The notes beneath the pieces were generated by a model. The model worked only from the letters and a program-made list of their open reading frames with translations. It was not told where the DNA came from and did not search any database. Positions 52,165-63,945 of a stretch of DNA of 64,000 nucleotides are shown piece by piece (within the stretch, counting starts at the first letter, position 1; every line of letters starts with the position of its first letter). The stretch lies in assembly GCA_014218235.1 (NCBI GenBank), contig CM024758.1, positions 67,342,206-67,406,205 of the forward strand, in the 5' to 3' direction. This DNA is from Colocasia esculenta (lineage: Eukaryota; Streptophyta; Magnoliopsida; Alismatales; Araceae). The position numbers and the translations under genes are program-made.

Positions 52165-55055
52165 TGTCACGCCTCGAATATTTAGCAGCGGAATAAATAC
52201 CGGGGGACGTGAACGATACAAACCGATGTATCACAGTTGAATAGTGCAGAGTCACAGTCGAATATAATAACACATTCAAGACTATAATATGGTCACCATT
52301 AGTATATTAATTCATTTCATCCAACTAGATACAACCTCACATAAGAAGAATTAACCAAAGGGTCCATCATTCAAATAAACTTCCACAAAAGTTTCACTAT
52401 TACATAGACTACTCAAATTTTTATTTCTAAACTGTCATCTATTCTAGGACGGGTGCTCGTCACTCTTGCCCAGTCCCATCCGACTCCACTGGTTCTTCAT
52501 CACTACCTGAAAAAGGGCAGGATGATAGGGGTGAGCGAACTAGCTCAGTAGGATTTATATCTCAATCACGTGTGGGCACTAGTATACATGATTAACATTT
52601 TATATAGGCAGATATGCTTATGAGTATGCTGACAATGCATGCTTTTCTAATAAGTTGAATGGCAAAGTAGAACGGATATCATATCAGATCAATTGTCGAG
52701 TTCCATGTACAATGGACAGATAATTCAAGATTAAAATCATGTCAGAAGAGATTGGCCATATTCAAGCAGAGTTCATGTGTTCACAAGAACAAACTTATCA
52801 TATCATGTCAAGTCAAACTTATCAAGTCAAACAGGAGGCACTTATTCACAATCTTGCATGTCAGGTGTGCTATGCCAAGCACCAAGAGTCCATACTCCCT
52901 CGGTTAACAAGTACGTTGGGGACTCCTCCCCAGGACCGGACAGGGCCCTATTGCACAGGCATTGTATCAAGTTTTGGACCGGAGTCCCACGTTGTGCCGA
53001 ACAAACATATTCATATTATGGCCACAGAGTTTCAATGACAAGCTCATAGTAAAAAGAACATGATCACTCATAGAGTCAAGGAATGACAAACAGCTCAAAA
53101 GAACAAGGCAGGATAACGTCGTATCTTATATTTCATAATTCATTAATGTCTTGACATGAGGGTGTTTCTAAAGACAGATCATATGTAGAACATGTACTTT
53201 CCTAACATGTATGCATATGACAAATAATCAATTGAACACCGGGAAAACATGTAACCATGAAACTCATATGCAAATCACCACTAACATGTCCATACTAATC
53301 ATGTATTCATCCCCACATTCATAACATATTCTAATCTTATCAATTGACAATAAGCAAGATCACAAGATAATCCATGATTATAAGAACAATCAAATTACAC
53401 ATTAGAATCATATTCATATCATTACCATTTCTTAATGGTTTGATTTATTTAAGTCCATGCATACTATATAACATCATGTACATGCTTGAAGCCATCATGA
53501 AATGATTAGACCCAAATTATACAAAAAATGTAAGGGTAGTGTCGACACTAGATCAGGTGGTGTCGACACCATGCTCCAAACCCAAGACAAAATCAGGCAA
53601 AACTGGTCAGGTAGTGTCGACACTAGTTCAGGTAGTGTCGACACTAGAGACAGATTCCAGAACCCTTCTGGAAAACATGGGACAGTGTGTCGACACTAGA
53701 TAGGGTAGTGTCGACACTAGATCAGTTTCCCAGAACTCCCTGGTAAAAACTGGGACAGTGTGTCGACACTAGATGAGGCAGTGTCGACACTAGATGGACT
53801 TCCCAGAACACTTTCTGGGCTGTTTGGGACAGGGTGTCGACACTAGTCCAAGTAGTGTCGACACTAGAGGGCTTCCCAGAACACTCTCTGTGGGCTGCCT
53901 TGGGACAGTGTGTCGACACTAGTCCAAGTAGTGTCGACACTAGAGTCCTTCCAGAACAAAACTTAAGAGTCATGTGAGACCTGAAATACATGCCATGCAG
54001 CGATTCACTTCAAACTCTTATAACTCTCTAACGATTGACATTTGGACAAAACGTTCAACATGAAAGATGAAGAAGACAACTAGTAGAAGAATTTTGATGT
54101 TGAAGTTTGATCAAATTAGGTCTCTAATCCTAGAAAAACATGTGAAGAACAAACATCAAGTGAAACCCAAAATCACAGTATCAAATAGAGACTCTCTTAT
54201 CATGCTCCTAACTCTCTAACGAAAATCCTTTGGATAAACGTCCAACATAGAAGATGATCGTGACTTTAAGTAAAAGAACTTTAATGAATAAAGTTTAGTC
54301 AAATTTGGTCTTGAATCGTGTGCACAATATGACGAACGAGAAAAGCCCTAACTGTGCAAGACTTCGGGAAAATCACCAATACACGATGAATACTCCATGA
54401 AAATTGGGCAAATCAAGTACAAATGATCCTAGACTCAAATAACTACATGTTGGCATTGGTTTTCTTTAATCTTGGCCCGAGAACACCTACCTTTACGAAG
54501 ATCTAAAACATGTTGATGTTCTGGACGCAACAGAGGATGCAGGGGATGAATCTCCGGATTCCCAGCCTTTCTCCTGCTTCTCAGAGTTCTTGCTTGCTTC
54601 CAAACGACTCCAACTTCGTTGTTAAACCTTCCCCAGAGTTTAGGGACGAGTTCTTATAGTTTAGGATGTTGTTAAGAGTCCTAATGATGCTAGGAAAGGG
54701 GCTACGAGCTCTGTTTCCTAGTTTCCAGAAAATCTGGGATTCCTTTACTCAAAAGAGGTAGCCAAGGTTTAGGAAACCACCAATTGGGATTGAGTTCGGT
54801 TTTGGCTTACCTTACATGACTACTCATCCATAATATGACCCTATATTACCTCCCTAATTACTGCATAATTACATACACAAATTTCTGGGCAATTTCTGTC
54901 CTAGTTTGTTCATATCCTTGGGCCAAATATGCTCTATTGGCCCAATCTATTAATAGGTCATAAACCATGGTATTGGAAGTCTCCAATACGTTTATTTATT
55001 TTATCCCTCTAAAATTCTGAAATTTTTTAAATTGCTAAATTTCCGGGGTGTTACA
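52165..55055 (-). repeat. 5' LTR of element E
   Basis: 2891 bp, TGTCACGCCTCG to GGGTGTTACA on the plus strand; on the element strand it starts TGTAACACCCCGG. It carries the complete palindrome array at 53540-53939. It lacks MITE 2 and so gives the empty site. Confidence 0.96.
53540..53939. repeat. paired TGTCGACA palindrome array, right LTR of E
   Basis: Twelve perfect TGTCGACA copies start at 53540/53561, 53615/53636, 53688/53709, 53761/53782, 53835/53856 and 53911/53932: six pairs, every pair exactly 21 bp apart, stepping 73-76 bp. Most are extended to AGTGTCGACACT. Between pairs lies a recurring CCAGAACNCNTTCTGG-like inverted repeat. Confidence 0.97.
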
Positions 55056-55060
55056 ATTTG

Positions 55061-55900
55061 TTCTCAAATAGAGCCGAGGACAGTCAATGAAGCTCTTTGT
55101 GATGAATCTTGGATATTAGCCATGCAAGATGAACTTAATCAGTTCAAGAGAAACCGAGTATGGTCACTTGTTCCTAGACCATCAGACCATCCAGTCATTG
55201 GCACCAAATGGGTGTTCAGAAATAAATTGGATGAAACTGGTGTAATCTTAAGAAACAAGGCCAGATGGTAGCTCAAGGCTATCTCAAGAGGAAGGCATAG
55301 ATTTCGATGAACCTATGCACATGTGGCTAGACTTGAGGCCATTAGAATATTATTAGCATATGCATCAGCATTAGACTTAAAACTATTTCAGGTGGATGTT
55401 AAATCTGCATTCTTAAATGGTCTTATAAAGAGGAAGTTTATGTGGAACAACCCCCGGGTTTTGATGACACAGAATTTCCTAATCATGTTTTTAAACTTCA
55501 TAAGGCATTATATGGTTTAAAGCAAGCACCTAGAGCCTGTATGAAAGGCTTAGTTCTTTTCTTTTAAACCATGGTTTAGTAGAGGTCAAGTAGATAGTAC
55601 TCTTTTCATAAAGTCAAAGGTCAAACACATTCTACTAGTTCAAATTTATGTAGATGATATTATTTTTGGTTCTACTGATGAATCCCTTTGCAAGTACTTT
55701 GAAAAGTTGATGCAGGGAGAATTTGAAATGAGCATGAGGGAGAACTTAATTATTTCTTGGACTACATATCAAACAAGGAAAGGAAGGAACTCACATCTGT
55801 CAAGCAAAGTACACAAAAGAACTCCTGAAGAAGTTTGGATTCGAAAATACCAAGCCACTGTCAACACCAATGAGCACATCAACGAGGATGGACAGTGACA
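55061..55900 (+). pseudogene. pol: reverse transcriptase of G (after insertion E)
   Basis: Resumes with SQIEPRTVNEALCDESWILA and VIGTKWVFRNKLDETG (55061-55271). Then LFQVDVKSAFLNGLIKRK (about 55378-55437), YGLKQAPRA (about 55510), and VQIYVDDIIFGSTDESLCKY with YVDD at 55647-55658. RVT_2-type copia reverse transcriptase. At least three indels break it. The first 29 bases of the open frame before 55061 belong to the LTR of E. Confidence 0.9.
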
Positions 55901-56640
55901 AAGATGGTAAGAAAGTAGATCAGAAGATCTACAGAGGTATGATAGGTTCACTACTCTACTTGACAGCTAGTAGACCTGACATCTGTTCAGTGTATGTATG
56001 TGTGCTAGATATCAAGCAGATCCTAGAGAATCACATTTAATTTCTGTAAAAAGAATACTCAGATATTTAGCTAGAACTCAAGACTTAGGTCTGTGGTATC
56101 CAAAATCCTGTGAAATCAATTTAGTAGGATATTCTGATGGCGGACTATGCTGGATGCAAATTAGATAGAAAAAGCACCAGTGGTTGTGTCAATTTCTTGC
56201 AGGATGTTTGATATCTTGGTCTTCAAGAAACAAAATTCAGTGGCACTATCTACAGCTGAAGCTAAATACGTAGCTACTGGAAGTTGTTGTACACAACTCT
56301 TATGGATAAAGCAACAACTTGAAGATTTCGGATATTAAACATCAAATCTATCTCACTATTGTGTGACAACACCAGTGCCATTAATCTCACCAAGAATCCA
56401 GTTCAACATTCAGGACCAAGCATATTGAGGTTAGATATCATTTTATTCGTGATCATGTAGCAAATGGTAATATTGAAATATCTTTTATTGATACAAATGG
56501 TCAGTTAGCAGACATTTTCACAAAGCCTTACCCGAGGAGAGATTCACATCTCTTAGAAGAAATTAGGCATGTGCAATTTGTGAAAAAGGTTTTGTTTAAA
56601 ACTGGCACATTAAATTTCAAAATTAAGTAAATTTTTCCCT
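55901..56640 (+). pseudogene. pol: RNase H of G
   Basis: YRGMIGSLLYLTASRPDI near 55930-55980, then SDGGL in LVGYSDGGL (about 56125; catalytic Asp), STAEAKYVATGSCCTQLLWI (about 56245-56305), and the ending LADIFTKP near 56505. Small indels change frame several times. Pol ends near 56580. Confidence 0.85.
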
Positions 56641-56978
56641 CCATTCCTTTAAGCAAAAGAAATTCAAATTATCCTTTGTAACCGCTCTCTCATTGAAGTC
56701 GGTTTGAATAGTCAAACTCTTTTGTCCTCTTCTGCCGCCTTTTGGCGCCTCACTTTCCACAACGCATTAATTTATTCCTAAAAATTGAATGGGATAACGA
56801 TTCATATCTCGTCTTCAACCTTTTCCCTCTTTCGTCTGGATACTCAAGCCGATGCCCTAGCGATTTCGACATCGACTCTCTGCTATTTTGAAGCTCTCTC
56901 CTCTTCCCGCGAAATTTCTTGAGGGCTTTCACTCCTCCTCCTTCTCAAACCTCCAGAAAAACTTCCTTGCTTGATTCC
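56641..56978 (+). other. spacer between pol and the envelope-like ORF of G
   Basis: About 340 bp, pyrimidine-rich toward its end (CTCCTCCTTCTCAAACCTCC), without ORF. A leader or splice-acceptor-like stretch for the 3' ORF is possible. Confidence 0.45.
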
Positions 56979-59475
56979 ATGGCCGCATCAGCCGTTCCCG
57001 GGAGTTTGGGTGGCTACAGTGCCGAGTTCCTCACTCCTGAGCAGCAGGAGAGGTCCAGTTCGTGAAGACCAAAGTGTGTGGGAACAAGGCAGTGGACATT
57101 GCGGATCTTGAAAAGAATGGTGTGCTCAGTGTTATTGAAGCTTTGATCAGGATGAAATGGATGGAAGTAACAACCTTCTCTGAGGTAAGTTATCCAGACC
57201 TCGTGAAGGTCTTTATGTATGCTTGAAAGACTCAAGAAGATGGGTCCCTGGTTTCATATGTCAATGGAACCCAGATTAAGATAGACAGTGAGCTATTGCA
57301 TGAGTTGTTTGGAGTAACAACATCAGGGCATAGTGGGGTTCACTCCGTGAACGCCCAGTCAGGGTCTTGGCATTGTAGGGCCGGGATACAGATTAAGAGA
57401 TGGAAAATGGACATCAACCAACTAATGCGTTCAACCGCCTCCTTCACTTCATAGTATGTCAGATTTTGGTTTCAAGAAGCGCCACATTCTCCACCTGTTC
57501 AAAGGCAGATTCTGACATGATGTTTTGGGCTATACAGAACAGGAAATCAACATGGCCGCAGTGATGATGGAAAGAATGGCTTTTACCAGAGATATATTTG
57601 GGACACTAAATCCAAGCTAAATGTTTCCTTGCCGTATGCACCATCTGCTTACCAAAGTTTCAAGCACTTTGGTATTGATCTGGCGGGAGCAGTTGTTGAG
57701 CAAATGGGCCAATCAATTAGGTCCAGAAATCTCCGGAAAAGTGGTTTTTCAGTCATAAATGGTGTTTGGTCTAAGACCACAGTGCCGAGGGAGAGGCCAT
57801 CATAGGAGACATTCCGGATATTCCTGATGTTCAGGAAGAAGCAGCAGAACCAGCAGCAGAGCAACCTCACCTCAAGCGTCCAAGTAGTAGTAGAGCAGGA
57901 TAGAATAGAGATTGAGCCAGCAGTTCCTTCACTTCCAGCAAATTAGTAGCAAAAACTCAAGCAGAAGTTGTGGGCTGTAGGGTCACCCCTCATCCAAACA
58001 GTTTCGAAATCTCCAGAAGAACAAGAACCTGAAGAAGAAGCAGTGGTAGGTGCAGCAGATAATCTTCCCACCTTCATTATTGCCTCCATTCTTAGAGATG
58101 TAGTAGATCAGTTCTCATCTCTCCAGTCACCTCAGAGACTGTGAAATTGCAGAAGAAGTTGTGGCATAAGGCCACATTGAGGAATCAGTGGCAGCAACAG
58201 TTCAAGAGGAGCAGTCCAGTGCTCCATCAGTGTCATTGGAAGAAGATGCTCCCATTCAGGGGGAGCAAGAATTAAGGACAAAGATGCTCTTGCTCAGGGG
58301 GAGCAATCCAAGGAAGGTCAAGCAGAAGAAGCAGCTCACCATGATGAGCCATGGATGATATACCTGTTGATGAAGACCTACCTCATGATCAAGGTGATGT
58401 CAGAGAAGGGGGAGCAGCCAGCTCCTCTGATTCAGATAATGATCAGCCTCCTTCAGTTCAGAAGCTAGCAGAAGAAGAAGCAAGTGGAGCCTGAAATACC
58501 TCTCTTATCGGATACTCCTCATGAAAGGCTAATGAGGCAGAAGATTGTAATAAATTTAAGCCTGTGATTGAGAGGCTTGATGCTCAAGGCACTATTCTGT
58601 GTTCTCTTCAATCTGATGTATCCTCCATCTTCATGAGCCAAGCTTCAACTTCAAAGGATATCTCCAACATAAGAAATGCCATGAAATGGTTTAATCAGGA
58701 AATGGGCACCATGAAAAATTTGCTGGGTGACATTCTCAAGGTGGTTGGAGCTCAAATTCCTCCTCCTCCACCTCCTGCAGCTTAGGTTCCGGAGTCAGGG
58801 GTTTCTAGGCCCTCAGTTCAAGAAGCAGGGCCAACAGGGCCAGAAGCAGCAGCAGCACCAGCAGAGGCAGCAGTAAATGTTGAAGGGCCATCTGGGCCAG
58901 ATGATCAGGTTAAAGGGCCTCCAGGGCCAGCTGAGCAAGGGTCAGGCCATCAGGGCCATTGGAGAGTGAGTCTGTGCAGAAAGAGGCAGAAGAGTCCTTG
59001 GCACCCAAGCCCCAGCTCCCTCTTCTCCCTCTCACACACCTATTCCTCCAACTCCACCCTCAGCTCCTACAGCTCCTCCTGCACCACAAACCTTCAAGAA
59101 GCCTCAATCCAGGACCCATTTCCTCTCCAACCCCTTTTCACTCCACCTCATCTCCAGCCTCCTCTACTACAATTCCTTCTCCTTCTCCTATACTTGAGGC
59201 CCCTCCAGCATCCTCAGCGGAGCCTCCTCCTCCTCCTCTGGTCCCTCCCTTGAACCAGTTGATGACCTCTAACTACTTCACACTCTTTTCTTCATCCTAC
59301 TCCTCCACCCTCTTTCATCACTATCATACCTGAAAGAGCCCAACTTAACTCTCCTTTATGGAATAGATAAAGGATGAGTTGAGGAAGGGATCCTCAGGTC
59401 TGTGTTGAAGGTTGGAGAACATGTCCATAGGGCAGACTCTTCCAGTCCTGCCCCCAAGAAGAGGAAAATTACTTC
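56979..59475 (+). pseudogene. envelope-like 3' ORF of G, first part
   Basis: Starts ATG 56979 with MAASAVPGSLGGYSAEFLTP. After a shift it shows a domain widespread in plant retroelement 3' ORFs: ADIEK-like start, EVSYPDLVKVFMYA, VSYVNGTQIKIDSELLHELF, and later FWAIQN, MMERMAFTRDIF and FKHFGIDLAGAVVEQM (57500-57700). Then come an acidic Gln/Glu-rich region with three GGGGGAG tracts, a coiled coil (58561-58785; MIERLDAQGTILCSLQSDVS, ending in a proline run), a Pro/Ser-rich region (58960-59330), and a basic PAPKKRKITS at 59447-59476. No convincing signal peptide is seen. Envelope-like is the family name; a membrane role is not shown. Interrupted by J. Confidence 0.7.
58258..58415 (+). promoter_or_regulatory. 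three polypurine tracts within the 3' ORF of G
   Basis: CAGGGGGAGCAAG at 58258-58270, CAGGGGGAGC at 58295-58304 and AGAGAAGGGGGAGC at 58402-58415. They resemble the Sirevirus polypurine tract (compare 35856-35870 in H) but are far from any LTR. Confidence 0.55.
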
Positions 59476-59480
59476 CACTC

Positions 59481-62400
59481 TGTGGCGACCCTCATTATAC
59501 GGTACGGTTATACCAACCCACGTCGGGTATAGTGAACGTTGCCACAGTGGGACATTACCCAACAATACATTCAGCTGAGATACACGTGAATATAAGAACA
59601 GAGTAGCAGAAGTAAAAGAACCCTTGTCTTCATTTCATTCATCATCCACATTAACATACTTGATTCGATTGAATTTAAAGAGCTAAAGTCCACATAATCC
59701 ATGTAAAGGAAGTGCTAAGGTAAATCAATAGTTTGTCCAAGTTTACATGATAATTCTAATACAACGTCTCAATTACATACATCAAATGTCAAAATGTCAC
59801 AACTAAGCTCCACCAAGCTAGCTACTCCCCGCGCTCGGAGTCGCTCTCCACGGTCTCCTCCAAATGTGTGTCACCTACTACACCTGTACGCCGAAGCATG
59901 TAATGAGTCTAAAAGACTCAGCAAATAACACTACATCTATCATCCATGCACATATCATAGCAGGTTTTACATACACATTTACAAGCACAACATGTAGCAT
60001 GCGTGACATTGAAATTAACAACCTATCAGGGTAATTCTACTAATGAAACACATGATTCATGCTTCAGATTTCCTAAATTAAAATCTCCTATCACATGCTC
60101 TCTAATCATCCAAAACACATGAAAGTTCTACTTTCAATGAGCTAAAACATGAAAGCAATCTAGCATGATTAGCTTACATACATGAAAGAAACATTTGCTA
60201 ACATGGTTACTACTCATTCTTACACATGCACATAACCATTTTGCATGCTTTAAACTTGCTGTTTTGACATGGTTTAACATTTTACAATCTAACACATGAA
60301 AGCTACATTCTCATTCAAACCACAACGTGAGGGTAAACATACATGGAATGGTTTACACATAAGTAAGGATTGTCCCTAGCATGGATTCTACACATTGTAC
60401 ACATGTAGGACATGATCATAACCACATTATATTGCTGTTAACATGATTTTAGATCATTATATCATGGATTTCAATTTCACATCTCACATTTTGGTTTCAC
60501 AAATTTACACAATTGCTTATTCACATACTTCACGCTTTACACATTCACAATTTCACATGTTCACATTCTCACTTTACACATGAACACATTCACATTTCAC
60601 ATTTTCACATATTACACTTTAGTGCCGTGACACATAGTCCAAACCACATAGAAGGACACATCACATCACATACACATAGACGTCACCTAGGCAATATAGT
60701 GACGACTCTTGGACTGCGCAGACGGGAGAACAAGTCTCCACCCTAACCAGTGGTACTTGTCAACCTCCAGGATTTCATCCTAATGCCCTTAGGATCACAA
60801 CACATTGAACCTTCCCATGGGGGGACTTTTCCATGGTACGGTTCCACAGCCCTCTATGGAAGCAGTATCACACTTGGCACAGTCTTACACATTTCACATT
60901 CACTGATTTTTAACACATACTTTTACGCATGACACTCACATCACATTCATTCTCTTAATCACAACATGACTCTGTTTTCTCCTAATCATGCCACTACAGA
61001 TGACAGAAATTAACATTCAGGAAGTTTCACAATCAGATTGGGTCGCACAGAAATTAAATCATTTCACATGGCATGCATCAAATTCAAATTCTCCGCATGG
61101 AAATTTCATATTGCATTGTATAATTGTCCAAATGACTTGAGAATTTAACCCACATGCTGATTACAGGTTTATGATTTCACATGCAAAATTTCACATTTTT
61201 ATGACTCATATTGCATTTACAGAAATTAAAACATTCAGTTGCATGCCATCATAATTCAACTTGTCATGGGACATAACCAATTCTCAGATTGACAATTCAA
61301 AGATCTGAATCTATCACTATGTTGTCATAGAAATTTTCCCCGAATTTATTTCACAACATACCATTTACTGTGAATTTTGGAAATCCTACACAAACTTCCT
61401 ATTTCCATTGCAGTAATTACAGTAAATCATATGAACATGGATAATTTCTCAAATTTACAGGGTATGAATTGACAATATACAAATGGGGTAGAAAAATCCA
61501 GGGCAATTAATTCCTCAGAAATCATATAGACAGTAGATAATCGTGCATAACCCTTTCTCCCCAACATGTATTCAATAAATCCAACAATTATGCCATCCAC
61601 AGAAAATCACAGAAATTTCCACACACATCACATTAGCTATTTTACATAACATATAAAAATTACACTATATCCTCATGCGTCAAAGTCCGGAAAATAATTA
61701 CTTAAGGCAGAACAGTTCACTGTTCTGCACTGAAGAACTTGGCGGCAGTGTCTGGCCGTTCAAGAAGATGGGCGGCAAGATCGCTGGACGCACACTGGAG
61801 ATCTTGGCGTCAAGGCATTGACGCCAAGTTCTGTTTGTGCAGGAACACAGACCGAGCTCCAATTAACAAGAAGAATGGGGGATCCAGGACACGAGGAAAA
61901 AATGTGTAAAAAATAAGAAAACCCTATAGACATCTACAGGGACGTGTGTGTAGTTACTTGCCTTTCAAAATCTCCAGAAGGATCAAAGGTGGCGGTGAAG
62001 CTCTCCTTGGGCAGTCCCAAGAAGCTCCAAGAAAGCCTTCCTCCGGGTTCTGAGCAAGCTCCACAGCAGGTCGAGGTCGAGGATGCCTTCCTCGATGTTC
62101 CAGCTACCTCCTTGTCGTGGTAGATGCCGAATCAAGCTTCAGATCGCCGGATTAAAGGTTGCAAAGGTGGGGTTTTGCTCACAGCAGCTAGGGTTTTTCT
62201 CTATCTCTCAAAAGAGGTCAAGAGAGGGGTTTAGGGTTCAACTCGGGTTCAGATATAGGAGAGAGGCCTCTCCCATCCCGCAGGGTTGATGTGAACCCCT
62301 TTCACCGTTGGGGACAGCTCCCCAATGGTGAGCTAGCTTGCTCCCAGAAACCGGCTCTGCAACGCATGCAGGTCAGAGAAATTAACGTCCACATCGCTGG

Positions 62401-62721
62401 ACGCTGGATTTAGTGTTGGCGTCCATATGGTGACGCGACACAACACAAACATCCATTGATATTGACGCAAGTTGGCCTTCGGCCAGAACAAAAAAAACAT
62501 GCAGAAACCATGCACAACTTATACCTATATATGAGCCATATGTATACTATTATGTACATGCTACCATCATACCATTCATACACTATTTACATCTAATTTA
62601 TACACATGCATGCATAAGTACACTAACTAGTACTTACGTAGATATTTGCATACATACATACACAAACATGAAGTATTCACATGCAATACCAATTAATGCA
62701 ACAAAATTCGAGGGCCTTACA
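59481..62721 (-). mobile_element. solo LTR J (chromovirus-like) with TSD CACTC
   Basis: 3241 bp from TGTGGCGACCCTC to GGGCCTTACA on the plus strand, flanked by CACTC (59476-59480 and 62722-62726). On its own strand it starts TGTAAGGCCCTCG, similar to TGTAACACCCCGG of E, and its size is like that of E LTRs, so a Tekay-type chromovirus is likely. There are no internal domains: a solo LTR left after LTR-LTR recombination. The interior is rich in CACAT and TTCACA runs (60470-60620). Confidence 0.92.
61803..61828. repeat. 11-bp inverted repeat in J
   Basis: CTTGGCGTCAA, loop GGCA, TTGACGCCAAG, perfect. Related GGCGTC and CGTCCA...TGGACG arms occur at 61741-61795 and 62386-62450. Confidence 0.85.
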
Positions 62722-62726
62722 CACTC

Positions 62727-63945
62727 CTCCATTCCTCTGAACCTAAATATCATCCCGTGGTTCTCTCTCACAGGGACAACAAAAATAACCCACTGTATAG
62801 GGAATACCTTTCCAAAGTTGTTCTTGCCACCATCATTAACCTTCCTTTTCAAAATCTTACGATCATTTGAACACCATTTACCCTACACTTCTCTTTCAAA
62901 ATCCAAAAAATCCAAAATATTCTCTCTTGCCACTCCAAATCAGAAGATCAATGGGGCAAAGGTCACAAGGATCTCTTCAAGAAATTTATTCTTGCCAAAT
63001 CTGCTAGATTCCCTCCAAGGGACCACTCCCTGGCCTTATCTGAGTGGTTCAGGATGTATCATAAAGAACTTTGGGCACCCTACATCAAAAGGAAATCAAG
63101 ATGGTCAGACACTATGTGTTGTTCAACAACTACAGATATACCATCGACTTCCTGAAGTTCAGCTCAGCCAGTTCAAAAGGGCCATTTCAGCTCTCACTCC
63201 AGACATCTCACATACTTCAGATGTTCAGGTAGATTTGCTACCTTCCAAGTGCCTGAAGAGATAGTCCTTCCTCAAATCCATTTTCTAGTTATGGAACTCT
63301 GTAGGATCCATCATCTTTGAGCGTTTTTCCAGAGTAATGGGCAGAATTAAAGTACAGAAAGGCTGCTGGTTGCTTTTCCTAGATTCCTATTTAGGGAATA
63401 TCACCAGGGGCATGTAAGTGCTGAAGTTCTAGCCCCATTCTGTCCGAATGTGAAAGGCTGACATCCTCAGAATGGTCCAAGTTCTATCCTTTGTCAGCTC
63501 AGCAGTTGTTTGCACTCAATGAAGCTCAGGCCAGGGAAGGCAACCAGCCATTTCTCCAGCTACTTTCTTGGATATGAATTCTATTCATCTTGTTAAGACC
63601 CTTTCAAAATTTGGAGGAAAGATACAAAGTTATGTGGCTATGTGCAAGGCTGCAGAGATAACCACAACCACTATCCTGTGACCATGGACCAATTCCTCAC
63701 ATGTGCCAGCTTTGGGACTCGTCGTTTCCTCAAGATGACCATGGACAAGGATGCATATGCTGATCTCCTCTATCACACCTAGATCTTCATCTCAAAGGAT
63801 GGCTTCCTCCATGGGACCAACCTACTCTTGTCTTTTGGAGTCTTTAAAACTCATTTTGAAGAGCAGGAAGCACAGGCATGGGAAACCATCTCCCATTTTG
63901 CCTCTCCTGTCTCCTGCCTTCTATTTACCTGTACCTCCGCAAGTT
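62727..63945 (+). pseudogene. envelope-like 3' ORF region of G, second part
   Basis: Continuation after J. Readable pieces include LYREYLSKVVLATII (about 62797), DLFKKFILAKSARFPPRDHS and LSEWFRMYHKELWAPYIKRK (about 62970-63095), SQFKRAISALTPDISHTSDV, and DQFLTCASFGTRRFLKMTMD (about 63685-63745). The frame 62668-63264 begins inside J and is only partly genuine. I recognise no domain with certainty; it is basic and helical, with many shifts. It could also be a second, downstream ORF rather than the same one. Confidence 0.45.

Larger units (their letters stand above)
43914..55055 (-). mobile_element. Tekay/Del-type chromovirus E, complete with TSD
   Basis: Two LTRs (43914-47605 and 52165-55055) around minus-strand gag-pol. 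Target-site duplication ATTTG at 43909-43913 and 55056-55060. PBS for initiator tRNA-Met (52151-52162) and polypurine tract adjoin the LTRs in the right places. The integrase carries a C-terminal chromodomain-like segment. The 801-bp length difference between LTRs is explained almost exactly by MITE 2 (790 bp plus 3-bp duplication) in the left one. It is inserted in pol of element G. Confidence 0.97.

Noticed and set aside
53540..53939. CRISPR-like palindromic repeats
   Set aside because: Pairs with 13-base inner gaps and recurring, non-unique outer sequence inside a retrotransposon LTR; there are no cas genes.
62668..63264. 198-residue ORF as an independent gene
   Set aside because: Its first part is inside solo LTR J, so the start is an accident of insertion; only the later part belongs to element G.
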